From the NCBI GenBank assembly GCA_934351925.1, contig CAKRJT010000013.1, forward strand, positions 1 through 64,000: a DNA stretch of 64,000 nt, written 5' to 3'. The number at the start of each line of letters is the position of its first letter. The first letter of the stretch is position 1. Positions 28,491 to 37,610 of this stretch are shown here, piece by piece. Below the pieces are notes generated by a model. That model made no database searches and had not been told where the DNA came from. It was given only the letters and a program-made list of their open reading frames with translations. Both the position numbers and the translations under genes were made by a program. This DNA is from an uncultured Lachnospiraceae bacterium (GTDB lineage: Bacteria; Bacillota; Clostridia; Lachnospirales; Lachnospiraceae).

Positions 28491-31469
28491 TTATTCTCTG
28501 TTAAGAATTTCGAGCACCTTCTCGACCGAAGGCACCTCGTACTCCTTCAACACATTTCCGTCCGAATCAATGTAGCCGAACTCCTCAAGCTTCCTCTGTG
28601 TCTCTCTCAAAACCGTCTTAGCCACCTCATCAATCCTTGAGCGTACCGAATCACCATTTACCACCACATCGTTGAAGGCGTTGCTTACCTCTCGCTCCAT
28701 CATGTAGCTTCCGAGAAGTCTCGGTGTCTCTAAGATATACTGTGCCTGCTCGAGAATGATGTCCTTATCCGAGGTCGGATACGGCAGCATCTCAAATGCC
28801 TCAAGGTTGGCTGTCGGCCATATGTACTCATCTCCGTATAAAATCTGAAGTCTCTGTCCGAACTCTGCCTGAATGTCAGCTCTTGACCACCACTCCATGA
28901 ACTGCCATGCTTTATTCTCCCTCTCATCGTCCGAGGAAAACATGACCGTGCTCTCGGCACCGCCCGACATGTACCTTTTTACCTCTCCCGTCTCCTCGTC
29001 CTTCACTCCCGGCACAAGCGCTATGCTCCAAGAGTTCGCAATCTCAGGTGCCGCATTCAAGATGAGGTTGTAGGAGTTAAAGTCCGCAATTCCGATTGGC
29101 AGGTCGCCGTTTCTGAAGTGCTGGTAGAAGTTGGGAACGTCCACCGGAAGGTCGTACAGCGTGAACAGCTCGGTAAGCTGTGTAAAGCCCTCGACTGTCG
29201 ACTCGCTGTCAACCAGTATGTCGAGTGCGGTCTCACCGTAGAGTGCACCATCATTCTGGTAGATGATAGGTGTTGTTCCGTGGAAGTTTCTCATAACGAG
29301 CATCGCAGCCGTCGGATAGTACACATTGAGCCCTCTCATCTGTAAATCAGGGAGCATCGCAATGAGTTCTTCCATCGTGTCAGGCACTGAGAGCCCGAGT
29401 TTTCCCAGAATGTCGCTTCTGTAGAACGTTACATAGAAGTTCATCGTCTCAGGCAGTGAGTAGAGCCCGTCTCCGACAACCGATGGAACCAAAAGTCCCT
29501 CGCTGTATCTTCCGAACACTTCCTTGTAATTGTCAAACTTCGATAAGTCTACAAGCGAGCCTCTTATCGCCAGGTCAAACGGTATAGAGTAGTTGATGCC
29601 CGTCGCGATGTCAGGCGTGTCACCCGACGCATTTGACAGGATAAGCTTCTGTGCATCTGTCATAATTGACAGGTCAACCTCTATCCCCGTCTCCGGCGTG
29701 AACTTCTCGTCAATCATCTTCTGCATTATCTCGACGTAGGTTCTAGGTCTGTTGACCCACACCTGGATATGCGACTCGTCGGTGTTGCTCGCCGAGTAGG
29801 ACTGACCCATGAAGGAATAGCCAAATCTCTTTAGTGACGTTCCTATTGACTGGAATATATTCTGTCCCTTAGGAAGCTTGGCGCCGTCCTGATATATGTA
29901 TATTCTGTCTATTGACAGGTCATTGTCATTTATCAGGTCAACAAAATTGGCAATCTGTGTGTTTATCGAGTTGACGCTCGTAGAGAGCTCATCAACCCTG
30001 TACACCAGCTCATTAGGCTTCTCCGCAAGGCTCTTTAACTGGTTTGCCGCGATGAGCAGATACGAGAAGGCTGCCACCTTCTTAGGGCTCTTCGCATTGA
30101 CATAAGGCTGTGCCTGCTCCGCGAGGCTGTACAGCTCGTCTACCCACCCGAGAAGTCTGTCCTGAAGGTCAGGGATATATCTTGTGAGCTTTAAATCCCT
30201 GTACTTATCCTTATTCGTTCCGGCAACCTTCGTGACCTCGAGTGAGAGGTCGCTTATGCCGCTCATTATCTCGTCAACCGCCTCGAGCGCGTATCTGAGA
30301 TTGTCGGCGTTTATCGTGAGCGATATCGTGTGGTCGCCCGGCTCAAGGTAGACGCTCAGCTTATTGCTGTCGTCGTCCGTGAGTGTCATCGTCTTGAATT
30401 TGTTGGCGCTGTCCACCTGATAGGATTTGAACGCCTGATTAGGAATCTCTCCGTCTATTCTCCAGTCAACAAAGACCGGGAAGTCGTTCTTCTCCGACTG
30501 ACGGTAGTTCATTCCTATATAATAGTAACCCGCATTGTCGACGTGGAACTGATAGCTTACCATCTGTCCCGCCTCGTTGAAGGAATCCTCATCGATTATG
30601 TTTAACACCGTTGTCGTCGCGGATAACGGCGAGAGGCTTGAGCCGTACTCTCCTGTCGCGTGGATTGAGGAGTCGTTTCTCTGATAGAAGTCCTCCGCCT
30701 CGATGACAATGAGTTCTTTTCCCTCCGCCTTCTGTGAGCCCGTGTATTTGGGAACCTGCGCCGGTGCTGACAGGCTTATGTTTCCGAGAAGGATTGTTCC
30801 CTCCTGAATATTAAGTGTGATCTCGTGTTCGCCCTGCGTGAGCTCCACGAGCAGCGGGTCTGAATATCTGTAGCTCGCATCCATGACTTCCTTGTGCTCC
30901 CACTGTATCAGCTTATCGGGAAGGGATACTATCTCGTTGCCATACCTGTCGACATCGACCCCGTCGGACACCCATGTGGTCTCGAACCTCATGCTTCGTG
31001 CCTCGTAGAACGGATAGCTTCCGTCGATTTTCATTCCCATCTCCACGGGAAGAATGGACTCATCGTATGACAGATAATCGAAGCTCATCACATATCTTCC
31101 CGAGACGGGAACGTCAAGTGTGAGCGTGATACTGTCACCTGCCTTTACGGCAATAACCTCATCAGCGTAACCGTAATTATCCTTCGTAAGAAGAGTTCTG
31201 TCCGCCTTTGAGACAGCGCCGCTCATCTTATAGATAATCTCATCGCCTGAATAGACCGCCTGTGTGCAGCCCTGACTCACGGTTGAATAGTTCGTCGTGA
31301 GCCTGCCCTCGTCCGCTGCAGTCTCACTGCCCTCCGCCTGTGTCACCACCGGCTGCGTATCCGCCGCGGTCTGTGCCTGTACAGGTAGAGCAGCCGATGC
31401 GAAGCCGCACGCGAGCATTGAAGTGATAACCACAAGTGATGTGAGTCTCTTAATACCTTTTCGAACCAT
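28491..31469 (-). CDS. Giant sugar-binding protein with N-terminal carbohydrate-binding-like domains
   Basis: At 992 aa it is about twice the usual length of an ABC binding protein. After an export signal (residues 1-32; either a poor lipobox SMLAC at Cys21 or cleavage near PVQA) come two beta-sandwich-like domains (about 60-235 and 250-400; e.g. VIEAEDFYQRND and ISLTINADNLRYALEAVDEI, like CBM6/35-type folds), a helical linker (400-530) and a family-1 binding-protein domain (about 560-960; DTPDIATGINYSIPFDLA, SVVGDGLYSLPETMNFYVTF). It is the first importer gene after GH51 and probably scavenges long or branched arabinan chains. AGGAGTGTT precedes the ATG. Confidence 0.82.
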   Translation of the reverse strand: MVRKGIKRLTSLVVITSMLACGFASAALPVQAQTAADTQPVVTQAEGSETAADEGRLTTNYSTVSQGCTQAVYSGDEIIYKMSGAVSKADRTLLTKDNYGYADEVIAVKAGDSITLTLDVPVSGRYVMSFDYLSYDESILPVEMGMKIDGSYPFYEARSMRFETTWVSDGVDVDRYGNEIVSLPDKLIQWEHKEVMDASYRYSDPLLVELTQGEHEITLNIQEGTILLGNISLSAPAQVPKYTGSQKAEGKELIVIEAEDFYQRNDSSIHATGEYGSSLSPLSATTTVLNIIDEDSFNEAGQMVSYQFHVDNAGYYYIGMNYRQSEKNDFPVFVDWRIDGEIPNQAFKSYQVDSANKFKTMTLTDDDSNKLSVYLEPGDHTISLTINADNLRYALEAVDEIMSGISDLSLEVTKVAGTNKDKYRDLKLTRYIPDLQDRLLGWVDELYSLAEQAQPYVNAKSPKKVAAFSYLLIAANQLKSLAEKPNELVYRVDELSTSVNSINTQIANFVDLINDNDLSIDRIYIYQDGAKLPKGQNIFQSIGTSLKRFGYSFMGQSYSASNTDESHIQVWVNRPRTYVEIMQKMIDEKFTPETGIEVDLSIMTDAQKLILSNASGDTPDIATGINYSIPFDLAIRGSLVDLSKFDNYKEVFGRYSEGLLVPSVVGDGLYSLPETMNFYVTFYRSDILGKLGLSVPDTMEELIAMLPDLQMRGLNVYYPTAAMLVMRNFHGTTPIIYQNDGALYGETALDILVDSESTVEGFTQLTELFTLYDLPVDVPNFYQHFRNGDLPIGIADFNSYNLILNAAPEIANSWSIALVPGVKDEETGEVKRYMSGGAESTVMFSSDDERENKAWQFMEWWSRADIQAEFGQRLQILYGDEYIWPTANLEAFEMLPYPTSDKDIILEQAQYILETPRLLGSYMMEREVSNAFNDVVVNGDSVRSRIDEVAKTVLRETQRKLEEFGYIDSDGNVLKEYEVPSVEKVLEILNRE

Positions 31470-31485
31470 AAGAACACTCCTAAGC

Positions 31486-32991
31486 TTATCTGATGTTCAA
31501 TTCCAGGTGAAGTACACTGCTTGCCGGAATTGAGAATTTTATTCTGCTGCCGTTTACCTCTATGTCCTTGAACTCCTTTACAGTTACCTCCTCAGGCTTG
31601 TCGAAGGTGTTGTGAAGATGAATTTCACCGCCGACAATCTCTCCCGTTGCGGAGACAATCTCCGTGTCAGCCACACAGCCGTCTATCTCGTAGTCCTTGT
31701 CGACTGAGAGGTTGGTCATCGTTATATGTATCTTTCCGTCCTTGCCAAGTGATACGGACTCTGTGAGGTTAGGAACCATGTTCTGCTCCTCAAGTCCTAT
31801 CTGTTCTGTCTCAAGGAAGCTGTCTAAGAGTTCTGCGTCCTGATGGTGCTTATACATATAGAATACATGGTAGGTAGGTGTCTTTATCATCTTCTCTCCC
31901 TCGGTGAGAAGAACCGCCTGAAGAACATTCACCATCTGTGCTATGTTAGCCATCTTAACCCTGTCGCAGTGCTTGTTGAAAATATTTAAGTTAATTCCTG
32001 CAACAAGTGCATCTCTTATGGTGTTCTGCTGGTAGAGGAAGCCCGGATTGGTTCCCGGCTCACAGTCAAACCAGGTTCCCCACTCATCCACTATCATTCC
32101 GACCTGATGCTTCTTGTCGTACTTATCCATGATTGCCTCATGGTTTCTGATGAGTTTCTCCATGTATAGTGTCTTCTTCATGGTCTGATACCACATCCTG
32201 TCGTCGAAGTCGGTTGCGCTTCCCTTGTGCTCCCAGCCGCCCGGGTGTGTATAATAGTGAAGGGATATTCCATCCATAAAACCGTGGAGGAACTCAGGAG
32301 CCCTAAAGCAGGTGTCCATAACCCCGTTAGTCCAGTTGTAGTCATCCACGTTGGCTCCGCAGGCAACCTTGAAGATAGGCTTATCAGGGTGATAATTTCT
32401 CACATAGGTCTGGTATCTTCTGTAGAGATTTCCGTAGTATTCAGGGGTCATGTTTCCGCCGCAGCCCCAGTTCTCGTTGCCCACTCCGAAGTAATCAACT
32501 CTCCAAGGCTCCTCATTTCCGTTCTTCTTTCTCAAGTCGCTCATAGGTGACACGCCCTCGAAGGTCATGTACTCAACCCACTCGCTCATCTCCTGAACCG
32601 TTCCGCTTCCGACATTTCCGTTGACGTAGGTCTTACAGCCGAGCTGTCTGCAAAGTTCCATGAACTCGTGTGTTCCGAAGCTGTTGTCCTCGACCACACC
32701 GCCCCAGTGGGTGTTGATCATCTTCTTTCTGCCCTCGACAGGTCCGATTCCATCCTTCCAGTGATACTCGTCGGCAAAGCAGCCGCCCGGCCATCTGAGC
32801 ACAGGAATCTGAATATTCTTAAGCGCCTCTACGACATCTGTTCTCATTCCGTTCACGTTAGGTATTTTGGAGTCCTTCCCAACAAATATTCCTTCGTAGA
32901 TGCATCTTCCTAAATGCTCCGAAAAATGACCCTGGATTTCCGGGTTGATGTGACCCTTTTTATTGTTAGGGTTTATGTACAACTTGCTCAT
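31486..32991 (-). CDS. abfA: Alpha-L-arabinofuranosidase, GH51
   Basis: This 501-aa enzyme has no signal peptide and acts in the cytoplasm, releasing terminal L-arabinofuranose from arabino-oligosaccharides. The (beta/alpha)8 GH51 core shows the acid/base Glu173 in GVGNENWGCGG and the nucleophile Glu303 in MIVDEWGTWF, plus PVLRWPGGCFADEYHW near residue 63. The C-terminal beta-sandwich covers about 390-501. Length matches GH51 AbfA enzymes. It is the first gene of the operon, next to a divergent regulator, with AAGGAGGA nine bases before the ATG. Confidence 0.93.
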   Translation of the reverse strand: MSKLYINPNNKKGHINPEIQGHFSEHLGRCIYEGIFVGKDSKIPNVNGMRTDVVEALKNIQIPVLRWPGGCFADEYHWKDGIGPVEGRKKMINTHWGGVVEDNSFGTHEFMELCRQLGCKTYVNGNVGSGTVQEMSEWVEYMTFEGVSPMSDLRKKNGNEEPWRVDYFGVGNENWGCGGNMTPEYYGNLYRRYQTYVRNYHPDKPIFKVACGANVDDYNWTNGVMDTCFRAPEFLHGFMDGISLHYYTHPGGWEHKGSATDFDDRMWYQTMKKTLYMEKLIRNHEAIMDKYDKKHQVGMIVDEWGTWFDCEPGTNPGFLYQQNTIRDALVAGINLNIFNKHCDRVKMANIAQMVNVLQAVLLTEGEKMIKTPTYHVFYMYKHHQDAELLDSFLETEQIGLEEQNMVPNLTESVSLGKDGKIHITMTNLSVDKDYEIDGCVADTEIVSATGEIVGGEIHLHNTFDKPEEVTVKEFKDIEVNGSRIKFSIPASSVLHLELNIR

Positions 32992-33040
32992 TTTCCGTCC
33001 TCCTTCTCATATTTTTTTATTAATTTTACATAAATTTTAT

Positions 33041-33214
33041 TTTTCAGTAAAACAGAACAGGTATTAAATCGTTTTCGTAAGTTGTATTTCACTTTTTGCT
33101 TAACCTATTCTATTTTCAGTGAAATGTTAATATAAACATATCTCTTTTCAATCTATAATTCAATACTTAATTGCTTAATTGGATAGAGAAAGAATTGCAC
33201 ATTTTTTGTGCAAT
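33041..33214. promoter_or_regulatory. Operator candidates in the divergent GH51 / ArsR region
   Basis: An 8-bp inverted repeat ATTGCACA/TGTGCAAT lies at 33194-33214. Two 12-bp direct repeats TTTTCAGTAAAA (33041-33052) and TTTTCAGTGAAA (33113-33124) are 72 bp apart, close to seven helical turns. A minus-strand pair TTGAAT-17-TATGTT (near 33160) could be the GH51 promoter. These are the best candidates for sites bound by the neighbouring ArsR-type regulator. Confidence 0.5.
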
Positions 33215-33234
33215 ATGCACAAAAGATTTCCCTA

Positions 33235-33263
33235 TTGACTATTTAATTTAAACATTTTATACT
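33235..33263 (+). promoter_or_regulatory. Sigma-70-type promoter of the ArsR/HelD unit
   Basis: TTGACT (33235-33240), a 17-base spacer and TATACT (33258-33263) form a good housekeeping promoter about 95 bp upstream of the ArsR start. It lies next to the inverted repeat at 33194-33214. Confidence 0.65.
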
Positions 33264-33358
33264 TAAACAAATACTTAAATATTTCATTTTTGAGAATTCA
33301 CCCTCAATAATTACCAATCCCTGACAAGATGCCGCAAGGGACGGCGGAGAGGATAAAT

Positions 33359-34288
33359 ATGTACTATATTAAATCACTAAACGAAGCTGAGGAGGTTTTT
33401 AAGGCGCTCAGCACCCCGATGAGACTGCAGATTATGAAGCTCATCTACGAGAACGACCATCTGAGCATGAACGACCTCGCAGAGACACTTGGACTTACAA
33501 ACAGTGCCATCTCGATGCACGTCGGCAAGCTCGAGGCTGCCGGGCTGGTGTCCGTCCAGGTCACTTCCGGCAAGCGCGGAATTATGAAGATCGTGCGCCC
33601 GCGCTATGAGCGCCTCATAATAGACATGGTTCCAAACGCCGGCTCAATAAAATGCTACACCGATGAGATTGACATCGGACATTATATAAGTTATGATGTA
33701 CACCCTACCTGTGGTCTGTCCACCTCGGGCAACCTCATAGGCGACCTCGATAACCCTAAGGTTTTTTCATATCCTGAGCGTTTTAAGGCTGATATATTAT
33801 GGGTCGGATATGGGTATGTGACATATAATCTTCCCAACCGCCTCAAGCTCGGACAGACACTCTCGGAAATCCAGATTTCCTTCGAGATAAGCTCAGAGTG
33901 TCCTGAGCACAACGACAGCTACCCGAGCGATATATATTTCGACATCAACGGAAAGGCGCTGGGCAAATGGATAAGTCCCGGCGACTTCGGTGCAAGGCGC
34001 GGTATGCTCTGCCCTAACTGGTGGCCTGACGGTCTGAACCAATACGGGCTGTTAAAGACGCTTGTCATAAACCGCTCCGGCACCTTCATGGACGGCACGA
34101 CCAGGCTCTCACCGGTGACTATCGACGATCTGTCGCTAAGCTATGACTCCATAATCAATTTCACGATTTCCGTCCCGGCGGACACACCTAACTGCGGCGG
34201 TTTCACCCTCTTTGGAGTCTCCTTCGGCGACTACAGCCAGAACATCGTCGTGAAGCTTTTTTACGAGGACTCCACATCGGAGTTCTAA
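33359..34288 (+). CDS. ArsR-type regulator with C-terminal sugar-sensor-like domain
   Basis: I start at ATG 33359 after GGAGAGG; an earlier in-frame ATG at 33329 has no site. Residues 1-95 hold a winged helix of ArsR type (EVFKALSTPMRLQIMKLIY, SMNDLAETLGLTNSAISMHV). Residues 130-309 are a beta-sandwich (YPSDIYFDINGKALGKWISP, GDFGARRGMLCPNWWPDGLN) that I have seen in regulators next to glycosidase genes, probably binding a sugar. There is no metal-binding Cys motif, so this is not a metal sensor. It faces GH51 and may repress or activate the operon. Confidence 0.78.
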   Translation: MYYIKSLNEAEEVFKALSTPMRLQIMKLIYENDHLSMNDLAETLGLTNSAISMHVGKLEAAGLVSVQVTSGKRGIMKIVRPRYERLIIDMVPNAGSIKCYTDEIDIGHYISYDVHPTCGLSTSGNLIGDLDNPKVFSYPERFKADILWVGYGYVTYNLPNRLKLGQTLSEIQISFEISSECPEHNDSYPSDIYFDINGKALGKWISPGDFGARRGMLCPNWWPDGLNQYGLLKTLVINRSGTFMDGTTRLSPVTIDDLSLSYDSIINFTISVPADTPNCGGFTLFGVSFGDYSQNIVVKLFYEDSTSEF

Positions 34289-34350
34289 CCCGTAACCTGC
34301 AGCCAGCCGCACTTTTTCGTGCGGCACACAAATAAATAAGGAGTCATACC

Positions 34351-37300
34351 ATGTTCAAACCCGATGACAACACCTACGAACAGAGCCATTTCGCCTCTGT
34401 TCTTGCTCTCTCAAAAGAGAACCTGTCCAGATACCGGCAGGAGGAGAAGTCTCTCTCCGACGAGCTGTACACGCTCCTCGAGACATACGGCGCCAAGGAT
34501 GTCGAGGCGCTCTCCATGATAAACAACATTCAGGTAATGTATGAGCGCGCGAAGCACGAGGCAGCCCGCGCCGAGAAGGCGAGACAGAAGCCATTCTTCG
34601 GGCGTATTGATTTTATCGACGAAAAAAACAAGAGTAAAGATACCATATATATAGGCAAGGTTGGAATATCCCGTGACGTCACCAAGCTTGAGGTCATCGA
34701 CTGGCGTGCCCCAATTGCCAACTCCTACTACGAGAGCCACTTAGGCAAGGTGACCTACACCGTACCCAAGGAAGGAAGCTTTGACATCGACCTCAAAAAG
34801 AAACGTACCTACGAGATAAAGGACGATGCCATGCTATCCTACTTCGACAGCGATGTCGTCGCCAACGATGAGCTTCTAAACAAATACCTCTCCCAGAATA
34901 AGAAAGCTGTTCTCGGCGAGATTATCGCCACGATACAGAAGGAACAGAATGATATTATAAGACAGTCCCCCTACAAAAGCATGATAGTGCAGGGTGCCGC
35001 AGGCTCGGGAAAGACCACGGTGGCGATGCACAGAATATCCTACATTCTGTACAACTACGATAAGGATTTCAAGCCCTCCGATTTCTACATTGTCGGCAGC
35101 AACAAAATTCTCCTCAACTACATCACGAGCGTTCTTCCCGACCTCGACGTAAACGGTGTCCGCCAGATGACCATGGAGGAGCTCTTTGTGAGACTCCTCT
35201 ACGAGGACTGGATCCCGGACACCCAGCACATCGTGCCCCTTGCCATGCCAACAGCGGATTATCCGGCATCGCTAAGACGCAGCACTCTTGCATGGTTTCG
35301 CGAGCTTGAGGAGTTCTGCCTCGCATTTGAGAGGAGCGTCATCAACACCCGCGATGTCATATTAAAATCCAACGAGAACGTGCTGCTCGAGCACGACGTA
35401 TGCGTGACCCTCCTCACGTCCAAGTCGATTACCTCATTTCTTGATGAGAACCCACAGTTGTCGACGCAGCTAAAAATCGAACATCTAAACAGCCGTGTGC
35501 TCTCCCGCCTCGAGAATGAGCTCATGGGCAAGGAGGTTCAATATTCGCCCGATGAGAAGAAGGCGCTCAACCGCTTCTACCGCCAATACTTCGGACCAAA
35601 AAAGTGGAAATATTCCACCTACGACATATATTCGGATTTTTTGAAGGCACAGGAGAAAAAATACCACACCGTATTTCCGTTTGATGCCACGGCACCGGAC
35701 CTGTACGACCTAGCTGCACTCGCTTATATCTACAAGCGTACCAAGGAAAATGACCCTATTGAGGAGGCACATCATGTTGTCATAGATGAGGCACAGGACT
35801 TCGGAATGATGGCATATATGAGCCTGCACTACTGCATGCGCGGCTGTACCTACACCATAATGGGCGATGTGGCTCAGAATATCCACTATGAACACGGACT
35901 CAACGACTGGACTGAGCTCACCGACAATTTTCTCACGGGGGAATATGACAGCTTCAATCTTCTGCGGAAGAGCTACCGCAACACTGTTGAGATATCACAC
36001 TTTGCAACGGACATATTAAGGCACGGAAGCTTCTCCATCTACCCTGTTGAGCCGATTATAAGGCACGGCAAGGACGTGGAGATAACGGCTTTTGCGGATG
36101 ATAATGAGCTTATCCGGAATACTGCTGCCAAAATCAATGCCTGGAAGGAAGCCGGCTATGAGACGATAGCGATTATCTGCCCTGATATTGATACCTCAAG
36201 GGCAGCCGCCAATGAGCTTGCCGAATACACCCAGGTCAATGACTTTGACGCGATGGAATTTGACACCGGGACAATGGTTCTTCCAATCACCTACACCAAG
36301 GGACTGGAATTCGACTGCTGCATACTTATGAATCCGGACATTGACGCATACCCGGCATGTGATGCCAATGTGAAGCTCCTCTATGTAGCGGCAACCCGCG
36401 CTCTCCATGAGCTTGCCGTCTACCACACCGGAACACTCACGCCATTGATTGCAGAGCCTATCCCCGATTCGGTAAGAAATGCTGTATTTGACGCGGATAA
36501 CATGCAGCCTAACAGAGTACGAAAGACTGTGACGTTCAGCTCCATCAAGCCTGCCACAGCCATTTCCGGCGAAGTTGAACAGGCTGATGCTTCAACAGCC
36601 GGAACAAATCCTGCCACACCGGTCACAAAGAGAACCTTCCCGGCTTACGCAGCGGCAGACCTTTCGGAAAAATATAAGGCTCCGGCAGCCAGAAAAGCAT
36701 CACCATATCCTGCCATGCCGTACACCACACCGCCTGCAGCTCCGGGCAAGGCTGTCGACTACAGCAACAAGATTATGTGCATGTCGGAATACACCTTCGG
36801 CTCTGTTCCGAAGCTGGATGTACTTAAGCAGAATCCGAACCGCATGGCAGCATATCCGTTCAGAGCGGTAAGACGTGAGGGCAACAGCCTCATCCTCGAC
36901 AGTATCAATGCAACGCTCACGCTCACCCCTTATGCTTCTTCAATGATACGTGTGAGCTACCACAGGGCAGGAGCCCAGATACCCGAGGCGAAATGCATCG
37001 AGAACAGAAAGACCACCGATAAATGGAAGTTCAAAGACACTCCGGACACAGTTCTGCTCGCCACCTCCGCGCTCTACCTTCGCATTGACAAAAAAAATGG
37101 GCTTATAAGCTTCTGCGACAAGGACAAAAACGTACTCTTAAACGAAAAGCAGCCGGGACATATCCTGGAGACGACCAAAAATAGAAGTATATGCTTCTTC
37201 GACTTTGACAGTACACAGAAGCTCTACGCCTTCGGTGCAAGCAACCGCGACCAGCTTCCGCTCAACCGCGTTGCAAGATATATATCTTTCGGAAAGAGCA

Positions 37301-37521
37301 GGCTGAAAGCTCCTTGTATTATATCCGATAAAGGCTACGCTCTGGCGATAAGCCATGACTTTACGGTGCTCTTTAACAGCATACCAACCTACGGAACCTT
37401 CATTGCCTTAGACGAGGCACAGTATTTTGATTACTATTTCTTCACCGGAAGCACGGACGAGGAACTTATCAAAAAATACGACTGGATACGAAGTAAAAAC
37501 AGGGAGGCCGATACTTTTTGA
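34351..37521 (+). CDS. HelD-type helicase fused to a GH31 N-terminal domain
   Basis: This 1056-aa protein starts with a helical arm (1-130), then UvrD-like helicase lobes: Walker A GAAGSGKT (215-222), VVIDEAQDF (about 476-484), YTKGLEFD and YVAATRALHEL (about 680). HelD proteins recycle RNA polymerase. From about 700 to 815 is a Pro/Ala-rich linker. Residues 836-1050 resemble the GH31 N-terminal sandwich: LYLRIDKKNGLISFCDKDKN, then LYAFGASNRDQLPLNR and FDYYFFTGSTDEELIKKYDW. The GH31 catalytic barrel is missing, and the frame ends at a hairpin. AAGGAGT precedes the start. The gene is 62 bp after the regulator. A polymerase factor with a sugar-binding tail is inference. Confidence 0.8.
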   Translation: MFKPDDNTYEQSHFASVLALSKENLSRYRQEEKSLSDELYTLLETYGAKDVEALSMINNIQVMYERAKHEAARAEKARQKPFFGRIDFIDEKNKSKDTIYIGKVGISRDVTKLEVIDWRAPIANSYYESHLGKVTYTVPKEGSFDIDLKKKRTYEIKDDAMLSYFDSDVVANDELLNKYLSQNKKAVLGEIIATIQKEQNDIIRQSPYKSMIVQGAAGSGKTTVAMHRISYILYNYDKDFKPSDFYIVGSNKILLNYITSVLPDLDVNGVRQMTMEELFVRLLYEDWIPDTQHIVPLAMPTADYPASLRRSTLAWFRELEEFCLAFERSVINTRDVILKSNENVLLEHDVCVTLLTSKSITSFLDENPQLSTQLKIEHLNSRVLSRLENELMGKEVQYSPDEKKALNRFYRQYFGPKKWKYSTYDIYSDFLKAQEKKYHTVFPFDATAPDLYDLAALAYIYKRTKENDPIEEAHHVVIDEAQDFGMMAYMSLHYCMRGCTYTIMGDVAQNIHYEHGLNDWTELTDNFLTGEYDSFNLLRKSYRNTVEISHFATDILRHGSFSIYPVEPIIRHGKDVEITAFADDNELIRNTAAKINAWKEAGYETIAIICPDIDTSRAAANELAEYTQVNDFDAMEFDTGTMVLPITYTKGLEFDCCILMNPDIDAYPACDANVKLLYVAATRALHELAVYHTGTLTPLIAEPIPDSVRNAVFDADNMQPNRVRKTVTFSSIKPATAISGEVEQADASTAGTNPATPVTKRTFPAYAAADLSEKYKAPAARKASPYPAMPYTTPPAAPGKAVDYSNKIMCMSEYTFGSVPKLDVLKQNPNRMAAYPFRAVRREGNSLILDSINATLTLTPYASSMIRVSYHRAGAQIPEAKCIENRKTTDKWKFKDTPDTVLLATSALYLRIDKKNGLISFCDKDKNVLLNEKQPGHILETTKNRSICFFDFDSTQKLYAFGASNRDQLPLNRVARYISFGKSRLKAPCIISDKGYALAISHDFTVLFNSIPTYGTFIALDEAQYFDYYFFTGSTDEELIKKYDWIRSKNREADTF

Positions 37522-37535
37522 CGGTATCGACCTCC
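37503..37535 (+). terminator. Hairpin at the end of the HelD fusion gene
   Basis: GGAGGCCGATAC (37503-37514) and GTATCGACCTCC (37524-37535) pair with one mismatch around an 8-base loop that overlaps the TGA stop. No T-run follows, so it may be a weak terminator between this gene and the convergent hydrolase gene. Confidence 0.55.
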
Positions 37536-37610
37536 ATCGCTATGTTAAAAGACCAGAGGTTACTGTTTAACGCATTTGTTCAAAAACAATATGTTGAAAC
37601 TTTATGCTTT

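Noticed and set aside
33359..34288. Metal-sensing ArsR/SmtB repressor
   Set aside because: No Cys or His metal cluster is visible and the C-terminal domain resembles sugar-binding folds.
34351..37521. A complete GH31 glycosidase at the end of the HelD gene
   Set aside because: The frame ends right after the N-terminal domain and no catalytic Asp motif or barrel is present.
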